Below, piece after piece: positions 45,675 to 58,369 of a stretch of 64,000 nt of DNA (positions are counted from its first letter, which is position 1; every line of letters begins with the position of its first letter). Below the pieces are notes generated by a model. The model made no database searches and was not told where the DNA came from. It saw only the letters and a list, made by a program, of their open reading frames with translations. The stretch is from the NCBI RefSeq assembly GCF_030272615.1, contig NC_081405.1:157901954-157965953 (forward strand). The letters are read 5' to 3'. Source of the stretch: Cryptomeria japonica. Lineage: Eukaryota > Streptophyta > Pinopsida > Cupressales > Cupressaceae. The position numbers and the translations under genes are program-made.

Positions 45675-46185
45675 AAAACATCTTTTCAATGGGAAAGAAG
45701 AGAATACATCAAAGCCACTTCTTGAGAATAAATCATAAGTAAGTTTTTTTTATTACAACTCCTAATTCTTGAGACTAAACTTTTTGTTCTTGATGTTTTT
45801 CACTAGTTGTCATAACCTCCGACTTTGATGCTTGTGCCTTAATAGAACTAGATGTTTCTTGTATGCATATTGGTCAAGGACTGCATTATGATGCCATAGG
45901 GCTACAAACTAAGATTATTTATTGTATTGAGTTGCACATTTGACATGAGTTACCCTATGATTGCTATGCACATTTATGTATATACACTATTTCTAGTATG
46001 TATATTGATATTAATTTTGAGAAAATATTACAAAACTCAGAGTAGTCTCCATAAGACTAGAAAAAAGCTCAGATAAATTTCTGCAGTGTTTTCTTACAAT
46101 TACTTGTGATCATTTTTTTAGGAGTCCTAGTATCCATTTATAATAGTATGGATGCATACAAGCTTTGGACCCTTCAAAAGAAAGT
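45675..46185. other. No gene seen
   Basis: AT-rich spacer between the CACTA remnant and the end of unidentified gene copy A. Confidence 0.5.
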
Positions 46186-46189
46186 TTGT

Positions 46190-46807
46190 TACAAATAACC
46201 GGTCATTTTCAAGAAGTGGTTATAAGTCCTTTTCAGCATCTACGGCTTCCTCTACTTGTTGTTCTATTGCAACCTCCTGTAACTGCTCCCGAGCATCTTA
46301 TTTCTATCCCATATACTTATCTTTCCACTCCTGATACACATCATCACTAGGCCAAGTAAAACTAGCAATCTTCTGTGTCATATCTTCTAGCCACTTCCAA
46401 GTGACTCGTACATGCCCAATCTCTGTTTCTATGAAACCATAATGAGAGTTCACTTTTTCAATTTCCTCAATTGTTTGGACAAATAAGGATGTGTCATCAG
46501 TACTAATAATCTGATTGATCCTTAGGGACAAATTGTGGTCCACCTCCTTTAACCAAGTCTTCTCTTCCTTTAGTTGGACAGGACCAATGAAACCTCTTGG
46601 AAACATTTCAAATTTATGATTTGAATATTCTTTCCTATAAAGTTGGGCTTTTCTTTTTATACCTGCTCCTTCCACTGAAAGAATATTCATCTCTTTTATA
46701 AACTCACATGCGGACCTTAGATTTTCATTCTCTTCTGCATCTGCATGGGAAGAACACATGAGCTCTAACTCTTTACCTCTAGGCACCCACTTATTCAGGA
46801 TTGGTTT
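46190..46807 (-). pseudogene. Unidentified gene copy A, C-terminal part (beyond the Tat insertion)
   Basis: About 200 minus-strand codons read ILNKWVPRGKELELMCSSHA, RSACEFIKEMNILSVEGAG, NHKFEMFPRGFIGPVQLKEE, VRVTWKWLEDMTQKIASFTW and DDVYQEWKDKYMG, then a Gln/Glu-rich tail (EQLQEVAIEQQVEEAVD). The frame is open right up to the LTR at 46808, so the Tat element interrupts it; the rest lies from 54936 rightwards. No domain is recognised. Confidence 0.55.
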
Positions 46808-47492
46808 TGTAGTCACATAAATCTGTCCACTTAATTAAATGAAAATATAATATTTATTTGATTATTTAACCATCAATTAATAATTAATTAAATTAATATT
46901 TAATTAATTCATCTTAACCCTCTTCTCCTATTAATTAAATAAATTATTCAATTTATTTGATTTAATTCACTTAACCAAATTTAGACCATTAATTAAATAA
47001 ATAAATCATATTTATTTAATTAAATCTTCTCTCACGTTTCATCCTACACTTGATTCTGACTTTTTGGAATTAAGGGATAACCTACCAAGTGGGGATCACA
47101 AAGCTGGATTCGCCATTGAACTTAATAGCGCAACATACTTCGGGGCGGATGCCAAACCTTTCAGCTGCAAAAATATAACACTAAAACATGGATCTTCTAG
47201 TGAAAACCACACTGTGGCACTGTTTGATCCAACAAAAGTAAAAAGAAAGAGCATATCCAATGGTGAAAACCTCTCTGAGGCACCTGAGGATGAAGGGTTT
47301 GACATTCTCCCTGCTAGTACACAACAGGAATGATCAACGATTCTCATCGAGGAAACCAAAGAATACAATGTGGGGACTCCTAAAAATCCTCATCTCATAC
47401 ATCTGGCATCTCTTCTCACTCTAGAGGAATAGCCTAAATTTATAGAGTTCTTCCAAAAGCGTCAGATCAAATTTGCATGGTCATATGCAGAC

Positions 47493-48371
47493 ATGCCTGG
47501 GCTTGATCCTAATTTAGTCATGCATCACCTCACCGTAGCAGAAGGAGCCAAACCTGTCAAGCAGAAGCTTTGTAAGATGCATCCTCAGATTACAGTGCTA
47601 GTCAAAATAGAACTGAAGAAACTCCTAGACGTTGGTTTCATTAGACCAATTGATTACGCGGAGTGGATCTCCAATATTGTGCCTGTTGGCAAACCAAAAG
47701 GGGGCATCCACATTTGTACTGACTTCAGAGATCTGAATAAGGCATGTCCTAAGGATGACTTCCCCCTTCCAAATATCGACATCATAGTGGATCTGACAGC
47801 AGGACATGCCATGCTTTCACTCATGGATGGCTTTTCAGGATACAATCAGATAAAGATCGCACCAGAAGATCAGCATAAGACAGCCTTCACCTGTCCATGG
47901 GGCACATATTGCTGGAATGTAATGCCTTTCAGTCTCAAGAATGCAGGAGCAACCTATCAAAGAGAAATGACCACCATCTTCCATGACATGATGCATACCA
48001 TGATGGAAGATTATGTGGATGACTTACTAGCAAAATTACTCACCAGAGAAGGACATCTCCACATCTTAGATAAAATCTTTGATAGACTGGAACAATACCA
48101 TGTTCGACTCAACCCAAAGAAATGTGTCTTTGGAGTAACCTCCGGGAAACTTCTAGGATACATCGTCTCAAGCAAAGGCATTGAGGTTGATCCAGCAAAA
48201 GTTAAGGCAATCATGGACATGCCACCACCAAAGAATATCAGTCAGCTAAGGACATTACAAGGACGGCTTCAATCCATCCGAAGATTCATTGCACAATTGG
48301 CTGATAAGTGTCACCCATTTACACATCTGCTACACAAGAACATCCGCTTTCAGTGGGATGCCCGATGCTAG
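47493..48371 (+). mobile_element. Tat element reverse transcriptase
   Basis: 292 codons contain HLTVAEGAKPVKQKLCKMHP, YAEWISNIVPVGKPKGGIHI, TDFRDLNKACPKDDFPLP, MDGFSGYNQIKIAPEDQHKT and the catalytic YVDD, followed by LNPKKCVFGVTSGKLLGYIV. These are the standard Ty3/gypsy RT blocks in correct order. Confidence 0.92.
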
Positions 48372-48401
48372 CAAGCATTTCAAACGCTTAAAGACTATCT
48401 C

Positions 48402-49110
48402 ATGAATCCACCATTGCTAATGCCACCAGATCCAAGTAGACCGTTGTTACTTTATATCTCAGCAACAAGTACAGCATTGGGTGTACTACTGGCACAACAT
48501 AATGCAGAAGGCAAAGAGTGTGTTGTATACTACATCTCTCGCACACTGGTGGGCTATGAACTCAATTACACACCTATTGAGCGAGCTTGCCTAGCAGTAA
48601 TCTTAGCAGCCACTAAACTGAGGCACTATCTGTTAACACACAAAGTACAACTCATTGCAAAGATTGATCCACTCAAGTATTTACTTAGCAAAGCAGCATT
48701 GATAGGTCGCTTAGCCAAATGGGTGATGATTCTAAGTGAATTTGACATCGAGTATGTAGACCGTAAAGCTATCAAAGGTCAGGTTATTGTAGATCAGTTG
48801 GCTGATGCACCTCTCATAGGTGATCATCCTCTCATTTCCAGTTTTCCAGATGAAGAGATATTCATGATCACAACAGCACAGCCATGGAAACTATATTTTG
48901 ATGGTTCATACACTAGGCACGGCTCGGGGGCAGGCATTCTGTTTATCACACCTCAGGGTGATAGCATCCTGAAGTCTTACAGGCTCACATTTCCATGCAC
49001 AAACAACATAGCAGAGTATGAGGCCTTGATCACAGGACTCAGGCTAGCCGTACAATGGAAATTACAAGAACTACAAGTATATGGCGATTCCCAACTAGTC
49101 ATTCGATAAG
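48402..49110 (+). mobile_element. Tat element RNase H pair
   Basis: The first RNase H is gypsy-type (PLLLYISATSTALGVLLAQH, CVVYYISRTLVGYELNYTPI). The second, starting at PWKLYFDGSYTRHGSGAGIL and with NNIAEYEALITGLRLAV and VYGDSQLVI, is archaeal/plant-type. The pair is the defining mark of Tat-lineage elements. Confidence 0.88.
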
Positions 49111-49241
49111 CAATAGATGAATATCAAACCAAAGATGATAAAATCATGCCATATAAGCAAATGGTAGATAGTCTAAAGACATCATTTACTGCTATCACTT
49201 TTGAGTAGATACCAAGAGATCAAAATCGAGCTGCTGACGCC

Positions 49242-50636
49242 ATGGCTACCATCGCATCTCTCCTAGATCTTCCACAAAATTCAACACGCTACGAGTTCTT
49301 GGTAGAACAACTTTGGATCCCCGCTTATGATATCCCTAAATCCGAGATGATATGTCGCCTTGTCGGTTCTGAATCCCCATGGTACGGTGAGTTCTACACC
49401 TATCTCCATGATCACACCCTTCCCCCCAACCAATCGAATAACCAACGAAAAACCTTCATTTGCCAAACTGCTCGATATACCATTATTGCCGACACCCTAT
49501 ACCGACGCGGTCTTGATGGTACTCTCCTTCAATGTCTGGAACAAGATGAGATAACAAAGGCTTTGGAAGAGGTACATGAAGGAATTTGTGGGACTCATTC
49601 AAGTGGTCCATCACTAGCCAAGAAACTCCTGCGAGCTGGATATTATTGGCCATCTATGGAAAAAGATTCTTACTACTTTGTCAGGAAGTGCAAGAAATGT
49701 CAAGTTCACAGCGACCTGATACATGCACCAGCTCAGGAACTGCAACCAATCACGACACCATGGCCTTTTTGTCAATGGGGCCTTGACCTTGTGGGTAAGA
49801 TTCATCCATCTTCATCCAATGGCCATAAATTCATTATTACCGCCACCGAATATTTCACAAAGTGGATCGAAGCTATTCCACTTACCCAAGTCACCGGCAA
49901 GCAGATCGCCTCATTCATCCTCAACTATATCATCTGCCGGTATGGTGTACCCATGTCCATCATCACAGATAACGGTCTTCCTTTCAAAAATCAGGATGTC
50001 CGTGAACTTTGTGAGAAATTTCATATCCAACACCGCTTTTCCACCCCCTATTACCCACAAGGCAATGGTTAGGCCGAAGCATCCAATAAAAACATATTGA
50101 GGATCCTAAAGAAAATAGTCAATGATGCCGGCCATGATTGGCATGTTCAACTCAATCCAGTGCTATGGGCATATCGAACTAGCATTCGAACCCCTACAAG
50201 TGCAACTCCTTATTCGTTGGTCTATGGTGCAGAAGCTATCTTACCTATTGAAGTCGAGATCCCATCACTACGGGTTTCCTTGCACAATCTCATTGATGAT
50301 GAAGCTTACAGAGTCTCACGTCTTCAGGACTTAGAGTTACTTGATGAGAAGCGACAAGTTGCATACAACCATCTCAAAGCCTATCAGCAGCGCATGAGCA
50401 AAAGCTACAATCACCGAGTTAGACCTCGTACATTTAAGGTAGGTGATCTTGTTCTACGAGAGAATCCTCGCAACCAACCAAACCGAGAACATCAGGGCAA
50501 GTTTGAATCAAACTGGCTGGGCCCATATGTTGTCACTGCTGTGTTTGGGTCCGGGGCATATCAGTTGGCTACATCAGAGGGAGAACCGCTTGCAGATCCA
50601 ATCAATAGCATGCACCTCAAACGGTTTTATACCTAA
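49242..50636 (+). mobile_element. Tat element integrase
   Basis: The zinc-binding motif (EVHEGICGTHSSGPSLAKKL, CKKCQVHSDLIHAP) precedes the catalytic core (WGLDLVGKIHPSSSNGHKFI, GVPMSIITDNGLPFKN, YYPQGNG) and the C-terminal domain (WAYRTSIRTPTSATPYSLVY, KVGDLVLRENPRNQ, WLGPYVVTAVFGSGAYQLA). No chromodomain follows, as usual for Tat. Confidence 0.9.
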
Positions 50637-50639
50637 GTT

Positions 50640-53050
50640 GTACAGAGCATCAGGCTCCCCTGCATACCAGAAAATACCAAAAACATTTAGAAAAATGTCC
50701 TGAAGAAAATACAAAAACATTCAAAAAAGTAAAGAAAAATCATGCATCCAAACGGTGAACAACCACTCCGGTGGCACCTTGGGTAAGTACGATGGTGAAA
50801 ACCTGGCAAACAGGCGCCACTCATAAAGGCTATGGCTCCATTGTCTTTCAGACTTGTTGCGATCACATCTACTTCATACATACATACATCCATCCGAAAA
50901 CCATGGCTTGTTATTTCTCTGCAATTATGATAAATACTTCATGCGTCTAAGCATCCCGCTTTTTCATAGTCATATCTAAAACTGGGGGCAATGCCCTTAA
51001 CTTATTGATGGAAGTGGATTCTATATTGTCTTATGATTCATTAAGTTCTTCATTCAAACAATCATCAAAAATCCAAAAACATTCAAAAATATCTCGCAAA
51101 AATACCAAAAACATTCAAAACAATTCAAAATCCAAAAACATCGACAAAACCATTGAAAAATCACACAAAAACATGGCTACACCTTGTACATACCCATCCA
51201 TGCAGATACCAAAATAAACATTGACAAACTACTCACACAATGACCATTTACCAATCAACCACACAATCAACATCAACAATCAAACTGTCTTCAACAAGGA
51301 TGCATCCTTCCTTACCAAAACAAAGACAAAAGTGACATTTTCTTTGACAAGAAAATTATGTTAAGCTAACAAATACTTGGTTGATTTTTGAGTACAATCG
51401 TTCGTTTATCTGTATCAGGATCTTTCAGCATTATTTTGTATCATTTGCGCATTATTTCCGATGAAGTACTGGGGCATGTACTAATGGTGTCTATGTGGGA
51501 AGTTCACTAAGCTATGTGATCTTATGCAAAATACAGTCATAGATCACTATGGCTTGTTGACTACAGCGTATACCTCGACCATATGAGCATGAACCATTAC
51601 CAAGGATCCATATTCTTTATTCTTTATGTATATACTATTTGTTTGTAGGTACAATGCTCTTTCTTTGGTTCCTCCTACCTCAACCAAACTGGATAAAGGT
51701 TTTATCTCTTATTATGGTATGCACTTGTCTCAGGATATGATGAACCTAAGATCAAGGAGGACGATCCAAGTCATGCATGAAAGGAGATAATCCTTGTCTG
51801 TTCTGCAAGCAATACTCAGGTCAACTTGATCCATTATATCAAGTTGCTTGTATTAACTTGCTATATCAAATCCATGTAAGAAATGCTCTGGTCATCTTGA
51901 ATCTTTATGTCAAGTTGCTTGTATTTTCTTACAACATTTTAAAGCTCAATGATGAAAAACAAAGCACTATGGATCGTCATCTCATCTCATTTGTATATAT
52001 TGCTTTCTGTTGCATTCCATCCATCCATACATTCATAAATAGCTGCATATCATTCATACATAGTAATGACAATGGATACTCTATTTTCCTCTTCTTCCAT
52101 AGGAATGTAATAGGTTCTCCATTTCTTCTATCTAACATCGAACCCCCCCCCCCTCACCCTCCCGATCTCGACAATCAACATCACATACCCTACATCGTGT
52201 CCCAATCAACCTAATCAAGCCGTGTTCATCACCATCCATCTCTAAATAGGAGGGATTGTGTTTCCTATCCTAAGTCATCCAATAAGTCAAGAAAGTTACT
52301 CTCTCTGCATAGGTACATCGACCCCCACACACCTAGACTATCAACAGATACTCTGATCAAGTATCTTTGAGTCTCAACAGGTAATCGATTATGGCAAACC
52401 TAGACTACAACAAGCATTTATCATAATGACCTGGTCTCAACGGGGCTGCCACGATTCCCCACAACCATCCATCACACGCACACACTATCAATTGATCAAC
52501 CAATCAAACACAATCCAACAGACAATTACATCAATTGTCTACGTCTTAACGAGTGTTTTGCTTCATATACCTTGACTTCATCGGGCAATTATATCAATTG
52601 TCTAAGTCACATCAGGTCACTTTGATTCACTTACTCAGACTTTATCATGTCCAAGCGACCAACTGACATCAACTGTCACGCTTTGACTTGACCGGGGCAA
52701 TTAAACCGATTGCACCAGATTGTCCAACCAATTTTGATCAATTGTATAGCATCAATCCAAACCCCACACTACATCTGCTATGTATCTCTTGCATGACCTT
52801 AGGGTACTCGCTGGCTTGTTGTTTCTTCACATTCACTCCATTTTCTCCCATTCTTTCATCATTAGTTCTAATTTCTTCTATTCTACCTCTCCTCCACTTT
52901 TCATTCTTTTTCGAGAGATCGCCCGATTTTTCAAAAAAAATTCGGCCCATCTCTCGAGGGGGCATACCACCCATTAAATTTACATTTTATGGGGCATTTC
53001 TTGATACCTATTTTTCTTTCTTTGAAACGACGCGATAAACTGCACCGTCT
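50640..53050 (+). mobile_element. Tat element 3' non-coding region
   Basis: 2.4 kb between the integrase and the polypurine tract with no credible gene. It includes an A-rich stretch of ccaaaaacattcaaaa repeats (50660-50720 and 51050-51190) and a run of about 11 C residues near 52143. Long 3' spacers are common in Tat elements. Confidence 0.6.
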
Positions 53051-53064
53051 CAAAGAGGGGCAAA

Positions 53065-54935
53065 TGTAGTCACATAAATCTGTCCACTTAATTAAATGAA
53101 TATTTAATATTTATTTGATTATTTAACCGTCAATTAATAATTAATTAAATTAATATTTAATTAATTCATCTTAACCCTCTTCTCCTATTAATTAAATAAA
53201 TTATTCAATTTATTTGATTTAATTCACTTAACTAAATTCAGACCATTAATTAAATAAATAAATCATATTTATTTAATTAAATCTTCTCTAACATTTAAAT
53301 AAATTAATATTTATTTAAATTCCCCCAAAATCCCACCTCTCACATTTAAATAAATTAACATTTATTTAAATCACCTTTATCCTCCACCCACTTGTATTTT
53401 CCTACAAATGCAAGTTGCACAATTATTTTAAATAAATAATTTATTTAAATCACCTTTATCCTCCACCCACTTGTATTTTCCTACAAAAGCAAGTTGTACA
53501 ATTATTTTAAATAAATAATTTATTTAAAATCACCTTTATCCTCCACCCACTTGTATTTTCCTACAAAAGCAAATTGCACAACTATTTTAAATAAATTATT
53601 TATTTAAAATCCTATTTATCCTCACCCACTTGAAACCTTTAATGGTTTCCCTTAAAGTATTCAAACTTGATGGCTTTAAAGTCTTCAAACTTGATGGCTT
53701 CCTTCTATAGTCTTCTTAAGACTTTAATGGTTTTCCTTAAAGTCTTCAAGCCTTTAATGGTTTCCCTCAAAGTCTTCAAGCATTTTAATGCTTTATCTTC
53801 ATTTTTCTCATTTAAATAAATTAATATTTATTTGAATATTTATCCAAATGCAAATTACACCATTTAATTGAAATAAATGATTTTATTTTAATTGAAAATA
53901 CCAAAATTTCTCCCACTTGCATTTTCCTACAAAATCCACTTGCATGCCTAAACCCCTTCTAGAATTTTCTAATCACTTCTAAATAACCTAACCCCTTCTC
54001 TAAACTTTGTCACATTCCTAAGCAAAAGGGAAGTCACTTCTCAAACCCTCAAAGTCTTTGATAACCATTAAAGGCTTTCAACCTTCAACCACTAAATGGC
54101 TCAAAGTCTTTGATAACCATTGAAGGCTTTCAACCTTCAACCACTTAATCCCCAAATTCTCCAATAACCATTAATGGTTACCTCAAACCCTCCCACATGG
54201 TTAAAACATTTGTTTTGACTCAACCTCTACCCAACCCAAAGGTCTCATCAAGTCATTAATGCTTTGACCATGATTATCTCTTAAACATTTGCACAAAGGT
54301 TTATCCTTGGATTAACTCTTAATCCAGTGGGTAATCTTAATTTGGACTTGACCCTTAACCTCTAGATAACCATGAGGTCTTCTCAGGCCTTTAATGCCTC
54401 CAACCTCTTCTCTCAACCCAATCTTATGTTGACACTTGTCACCATTTTATTGGTGCCAATTGTGCACATGGATCCCCAACTTTCAAACTTGGCCCTTGAT
54501 TAAACCATTCAATCTTAACCCTTCATTTCCCCATTTCTTCTATAAATAGAACCCTTCTCCTCAAGCAGAAAAGAAAAGCATTAGAGTATTGTTGTTATAC
54601 TGGCATTAGCATAGAGCTTTCTCATAGCATCATTGTCTACACTTGCATAGCATTTTCTTATCATATTCAACCATCTTGAATCTCCATATAGCATCCATGG
54701 TTAGTGCTAAAAGCTGAGAACTACACTCATTTGGGACTTGGAGAGGAGAGGAACAAGGGAGGAGCAACTATGAGCATCTTGATTAGCATTTGGAGGAGTA
54801 TAGTTTATCTATTCTATGTTTGTATGCTTTCTATTTCATGCTTAATATCTCTCTTGATATGCTTGTTTAGGATAATCTTTTGTTGCTAACACTAACGTTT
54901 GTTTCTTGTGCTCTTGTGTGTGTTGCCATCAAACA
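53065..54935 (+). repeat. Tat element 3' LTR
   Basis: A 1.87-kb LTR starting TGTAGTCACATAAATC after the polypurine tract and ending ...GCCATCAAACA. Its first 230 bp match the left LTR fragment at 46808. Within it, 53371-53620 is a tandem array of three 79-80-bp units (tcacctttatcctccaccca...). Clear TATA-like and leader sequence (ttcttctataaatagaaccc) is near 54535-54555, the probable LTR promoter. Confidence 0.85.
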
Positions 54936-57900
54936 GATTTTCTAATCCTTTTTGCAGAGCATCAAGTTCCAAACTCTCAATTTGATCAAAATCTCAAGAA
55001 TCCTCTTCATATTTATGTATACATTGGAGGTTTTGACTGAGTCAGCAAACTTCAAGATGGTGGCTTTCACCTTCTCCTCATATTTGTTTGCATACAATGT
55101 CTGAGCTTGTTTCAATTTTTCCAACTCATGTTGGACATTTTTAGGTAATTGGGAACTAGAAGGCATAGGAGAAGGGGGATATTCAATGATGGGACTAGTA
55201 GGAGGGGGTCTTGCTGGAGAGGAGGCTATCATGAGTGTAGAAGATTCACCGGGATGATATTGACCTGCCAGTTGACTCTGGAGTCTAGCAATTATGTTGT
55301 CTTTGTTGGCTATTCCTTCTTTAGCATCATTGTAAGTTTTAAAAATAGTCTCCAACTTCAATTGGAGATTAGCCTTTTCTTGTGCCTCTTTCTCTGCCAC
55401 CGCAACACTGAATTTTGCAGTCTCTAGGACTGTGCTTGCAGCTTCCACTACCCCTATGTCTTGGACTCTTTTAACTATCATGCCTCCTAAGAGGCTAGAA
55501 TCTGATGCATCCTTCCTTCTTTTGTTTTCATCCTTCTTTAAAGACCACATGACAAGAGCAGCATTATCTTTGTTGAATGTCACTCCTTCCATAGGCTTTG
55601 TTTCTTTCCTCACTGCATCAAGCACTAAGGCATCAGCTATATCCCATTTAGGGAGAATCAACACACCAGTCTTTGCTACCATTTCTCTTCCTTTCTCAGG
55701 GGTAATTGCTTTGAACTCCTCCATCATTTCTTGCTTAACCTCTTCTTCTACCTGAGTTGTATTTTTAAGAGGTTGTTCACTTTTCCTTAGTTCACATCTA
55801 GTCTTGAATTGATCAATATTTTGCTTCCATAGAAACTGTATAAAAGCTCCTGATGTGACAAAATTACCGTCAGCTAGGAATTATTCACTAGCTTGCTTAA
55901 CAGTAAGGTCCATTTCTTTGCCCGTTAACTCACCATCAGCCAAATCCATTTCAGTATTAGGTGGCTCTTCGGGCATCCCCTCTTGGGTCTCCTCATAGGT
56001 ATAGGCAATATCACTGAGACTCCCTAACTGCAATAATTGTTCAGCCACAACTTGTTCATCTCCAATGTGGATAGGAGACTAGGATGGAGAATATTGAGGC
56101 TCATCAGTTTCAATTTCCTTTCCCACTCTCTGCTTCTTAGGGGAATCCTGGATGTCAATGACATCTTCAATTTTCCTCTTCCCCTTTGAAGTGGAAGGCT
56201 CACCTGTCACTGGCATTATCACAGTGTACTTTGACCTTTTGTGAATTACATAGTCACCACATGGGATATCTCTAGCAAAGGCAAGCTTAGCCAATACCAT
56301 CTTAGCCTTATCAGACTCATTTTGCATTATGGCCTCCTTCTTTTCTTTTAAGGTTTGCATGAGATCTTCAAAATAAAGAATCAGGAATTTTATTTTCTCC
56401 TCAAATGGATTGAAGCTAGAAAGGGGGTCATAGCCATTGTCAAATTGATGGATAAAATCAAGGGCTTTCTTATATGCCACCCACTTCTCCTTCCTTAGTT
56501 CTTGCTCATCTATGTTGAATTCATTTCTAATAATATCTTCTGGGAACTGAAATTGATGTGGCCTACCTCTGCACACTGCTCTTTTTCTGAACATGCCATT
56601 AAAAAATCCTCAGGGTCTGCACATCTTGACACTGCAGTAGATAGCCTATATGGCTTAAAGAATTCTTCAAAAAATCTCCATCCACCCTTAGTGATCACAA
56701 AATGGTGAGCCATGGTAATATTTGGGAAAATAGTCCCTTTATCTCTATTGGTTAGCTTTGCTTCTTGTACTCCCCCAATTTGTCTCAGGACTTCTGCAAT
56801 CCCTATCTTCAATGGGACCTGATAGGGTAGTAAAAAGGGGGTGCCTCTAAATCCAAACACTCTAAAAACAGTAGACACAGGGTACAAATATATGTCTCCC
56901 CAATTGTGAACAATCTTGATATCCTCTACAAACTTCTTTGGTCTGAGAAACTCCAAAAGAGCCTTAGGAATTCTAGGGTTTTCTCTGCATAGAAGAATCC
57001 TAATTTTAGATGCAAAGCATCTATCAAACTTTAAATAACTTGCATCTTCTCTATCCCAAGATAGAACAGTACTCCACAATTTCACTGGCATCTCCTCTTT
57101 ATCCTTGACCTTAATCAGGTCCATCTCCTTTCCAAAATAATCAGCCCCTTTGAACAGAAACATATGCATTAACATGGAGTACCATCCAAATGGCCTATCC
57201 ACCTTACCATTTTTGATTCCTACTAGCCCTTTATGAATTGCATCAGCAAGGTATGAGGCATAATCAAATGTTATTGCTAGGGAGGGGTTTAGAATTTGTC
57301 CAATCATTAACATATAATGGGTTGGCATATTCTTTTCAGCATCCTCTCCAAAAATCTGGCATAATGCCCAATACATACCCTTAGCTCTCAGAGTGAATAG
57401 GTTGAGAGAGAATGGTTCCATTGTGCTGGGGCCTACAAGTCTTAACCCCCCTATCTTTACAAAGAATTCTTTCAATGGGCCACTTCTAAGATGATCCCTT
57501 TGTGTGTTGTAAACCTAGGCTAACGACTCAAAGTCAATAGGTTCTAACAAATTGGAGGACTCACTGAGTTTAAACACTTTCTTGAATTCATCTTCATTTA
57601 TCTCAATCAAGACTGATCCCTTTATGTTCTTGATGCATCTTGCCACAAAGTCATAATTCTGTGCAATCAGGGCTAACAGATCTACATCCATAAAAACACC
57701 TGGGACCACAAGCTTTCCTACATCCTGCTCCCATATGCCATTCAAAGGAGCTGGGGAATTCCTCTACCCAAAACCGACTTTGAAGAGTCCTAAGCCTGAC
57801 AATCCTATTTCAGGGTCCCTCAACCAATTACCCTTATCATAAAGGCCATCTCCAATTTTTAGACTAGGGTTCTTAGGTACTAGCTCTTTGGCCTTAGCCC

Positions 57901-57999
57901 CAGCATTGGTGGACATGGTTAATTGCTCTAAAAAATCATCACAGATATTTCGGTCCTAGTAATTCAATTTCCCTATAAATTCTCTTCTGGGTGCCATTC
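54936..57999 (-). pseudogene. Unidentified gene copy A, main part
   Basis: On the minus strand, coding-like sequence starts at an ATG at 57997 (MAPRREFIGKLN) and runs to the Tat insertion. Large open blocks are 57745-57515 (VPGVFMDVDLLALIAQNYDF), 57475-56510 (FDYASYLADAIHKGL, FGWYSMLMHMFLFKG, LRPKKFVEDIKIVHNWGD, GTPFLLPYQVPLKIG), 56594-56079 (a charged region with nuclear-type basic runs KRKIED and PKKQRV) and 55727-54942 (ITPEKGREMVAKTGVL, then a coiled coil). Several internal stops and at least one frame change make it a pseudogene. It is clearly homologous to copy B at 61.5-64 kb. No known domain is recognised; it could be a lineage-specific host gene or a mobile-element protein. Confidence 0.6.
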
Positions 58000-58369
58000 T
58001 GGTCAAACAATTATACCACTAGAAGCTAGCACAAACCTCTAATGAAGTAATTCACACAGCAGTATTTGAGAACAAACCAAGAGTTATCAAGAAAAGCACA
58101 AGAAACTTGATTATTCGCCTGAAGAAAATCACTCTGCAACAATTCGCTCTACAACAAACTTCAATGAAACAATACTTAGCAATCAAGTTGATGCGAACTG
58201 AAAAGGGCAAGTTGGCATTTAAGTTTTTAGAAATTAACTTTGCATGCTTCGGCTTTCTTTTCAGAATTAAATTCGCCAAATCGAATTCAAAACTGGCTCC
58301 AACATGTCATAATTTCTCTAAGTCTTTCCTCTGTTTCACTATTTCGCTACTTTGCAGAACATAAAACCC

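Larger units (their letters stand above)
46808..54935 (+). mobile_element. Tat-lineage Ty3/gypsy element with dual RNase H
   Basis: A plus-strand element delimited by an LTR start (TGTAGTCACATAAATC) at 46808 and a full 3' LTR at 53065-54935; flanks GGTTT (46803-46807) and GATTT (54936-54940) look like a diverged target repeat. Parts in order: LTR fragment, pre-RT region (47064-47333), RT (DFRDLNKACPKDDFPLPNI, EDYVDDLL), RNase H (48402-48810), a second archaeal-type RNase H (PWKLYFDGSYTRHGSGAGIL, about 48880-49110), integrase with zinc finger and core (49560-50636), a 2.4-kb non-coding stretch, a polypurine tract (CAAAGAGGGGCAAA, 53051-53064) and the LTR. The second RNase H marks the plant Tat/Ogre lineage. 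It is incomplete on the left (no gag seen) and has about five interruptions. Age is not estimable from the truncated left LTR. Confidence 0.88.

Noticed and set aside
51777-52214. 145-codon plus-strand frame in the Tat 3' region
   Set aside because: No domain, no family resemblance, composition typical of non-coding sequence; lies in the element's 3' spacer.
53371-53620. Regularly spaced repeats that might suggest a CRISPR-like array
   Set aside because: Plain tandem repeat inside an LTR with no unique spacers; the genome is eukaryotic.
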